From: Acidobacteriota bacterium
GTDB taxonomy: Bacteria > Acidobacteriota > Blastocatellia > Pyrinomonadales > Pyrinomonadaceae
Length of the DNA stretch: 6,300 nucleotides
Assembly: GCA_013698055.1 (NCBI GenBank)
Contig: JACCVS010000342.1
Location: forward strand, 1-6,300
Reading direction: 5' to 3'
Positions 6,015-6,300 of the stretch are shown here, piece by piece (the stretch's first letter is position 1; every line of letters begins with the position of its first letter). Both the position numbers and the translations under genes were made by a program. The notes under the pieces are model-generated. The model saw only the letters and a list, made by a program, of their open reading frames with translations, ran no database searches and was not told the DNA's origin.

Positions 6015-6300
6015 TTCGTCTTAGTTGTTGTCTGCTTATATTTGGCGAGGGCGCGTTGAAGGAACAGATTCTCGCGCCGCAGGTCTAGCTGAGTAATGAC
6101 CTGATTGCCGAGGATTTTGAGAGCCGCGATCTGCTCAGGCGTGAGTTCGCGCGGCTTACTATCAATGACGCATAGCGTTCCGATTTTGAAGCCTTCAGGC
6201 GACATCAAGGGCGAACCGGCGTAGAACCGGATGTGAGGAAGCGCCGTTACCATCGGATTTTTTCTGAACCGCTCATCGTCAAACGCATCCCGCACGATAC
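6011..6300 (-). CDS. GAF domain protein, C-terminal part (5' end outside window)
   Basis: About 95 codons of a minus-strand gene are visible, ending at TAG (6013-6011). The translation contains the second half of a GAF domain: DAFDDERFRKNP, then IRFYAGSPLMSPEGFKIGTLCVID, then LTPEQIAALKILGNQV, ending in a helical tail (DLRRENLFLQRAL) and a Lys/Thr-rich end. This order (DDERF, then F-Y-A-G-x-P-L, then G-x-L-C-V-I-D) is characteristic of GAF domains in bacterial sensor proteins, which bind small molecules or mediate dimerisation. The nearest possible start, GTG at 6295, lies inside the conserved domain, and the frame stays open to the edge, so the true start is beyond 6300. It could be a stand-alone GAF protein or the C-terminus of a larger sensor. 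Nothing after the domain suggests a kinase or cyclase. It is convergent with the DUF58 gene and probably unrelated to the operon. Confidence 0.88.
   Translation of the reverse strand, partial: IVRDAFDDERFRKNPMVTALPHIRFYAGSPLMSPEGFKIGTLCVIDSKPRELTPEQIAALKILGNQVITQLDLRRENLFLQRALAKYKQTTTKTN

Overview
The window is a bacterial chromosomal segment with moderately high GC content and tightly packed genes. Five genes are on the plus strand, and one truncated gene enters from the right edge on the minus strand. Nothing in it is diagnostic of a taxon. The gene set (DUF4129, DUF4350, MoxR ATPase, DUF58), the codon composition and the heptameric AGTGACA-type intergenic repeats would fit an Acidobacteriota genome, perhaps Blastocatellia-like. 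That is an inference from general familiarity, not a search result.

Layout: positions 1-15 look like the last codons of an upstream gene, whose stop overlaps the GTG start of the first full gene in a GTGA arrangement. Positions 12-1067 encode a secreted or membrane-anchored DUF4129 protein. Positions 1131-2591 encode a DUF4350 membrane protein. Positions 2697-3650 encode a MoxR-family AAA+ ATPase. A 121-base gap follows, then an exported protein of unknown function at 3772-4671 with its own Shine-Dalgarno sequence. Positions 4695-6014 encode a DUF58 protein with a vWA-like fold. Its stop codon overlaps by four bases the stop codon of a convergent minus-strand gene carrying the C-terminal part of a GAF domain (6011 to the right edge).

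Four of the five plus-strand genes belong to a widely conserved bacterial cluster in which a MoxR ATPase is paired with a DUF58 protein and with membrane proteins of the DUF4129 and DUF4350 families. MoxR ATPases are thought to act as chaperones or remodelling factors for vWA-type partners. The membrane proteins probably place the complex at the cytoplasmic membrane, but the exact task of this cluster is not established. The fifth gene (3772-4671) separates moxR from its usual DUF58 neighbour and is visibly less GC-rich.

The most unusual feature is a pair of nearly identical inverted-repeat elements (1056-1124 and 2613-2689). Each is built from 7-base AGTGACA units facing TGTCACT units around a conserved core. 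One lies in each of two successive intergenic gaps, and each ends 6-7 bases before the next ATG, where a Shine-Dalgarno sequence would normally be. I see no tRNA, rRNA, CRISPR array, transposase or phage gene. The window is mostly an ordinary conserved operon, and its novelty lies in the repeats and in the inserted gene.
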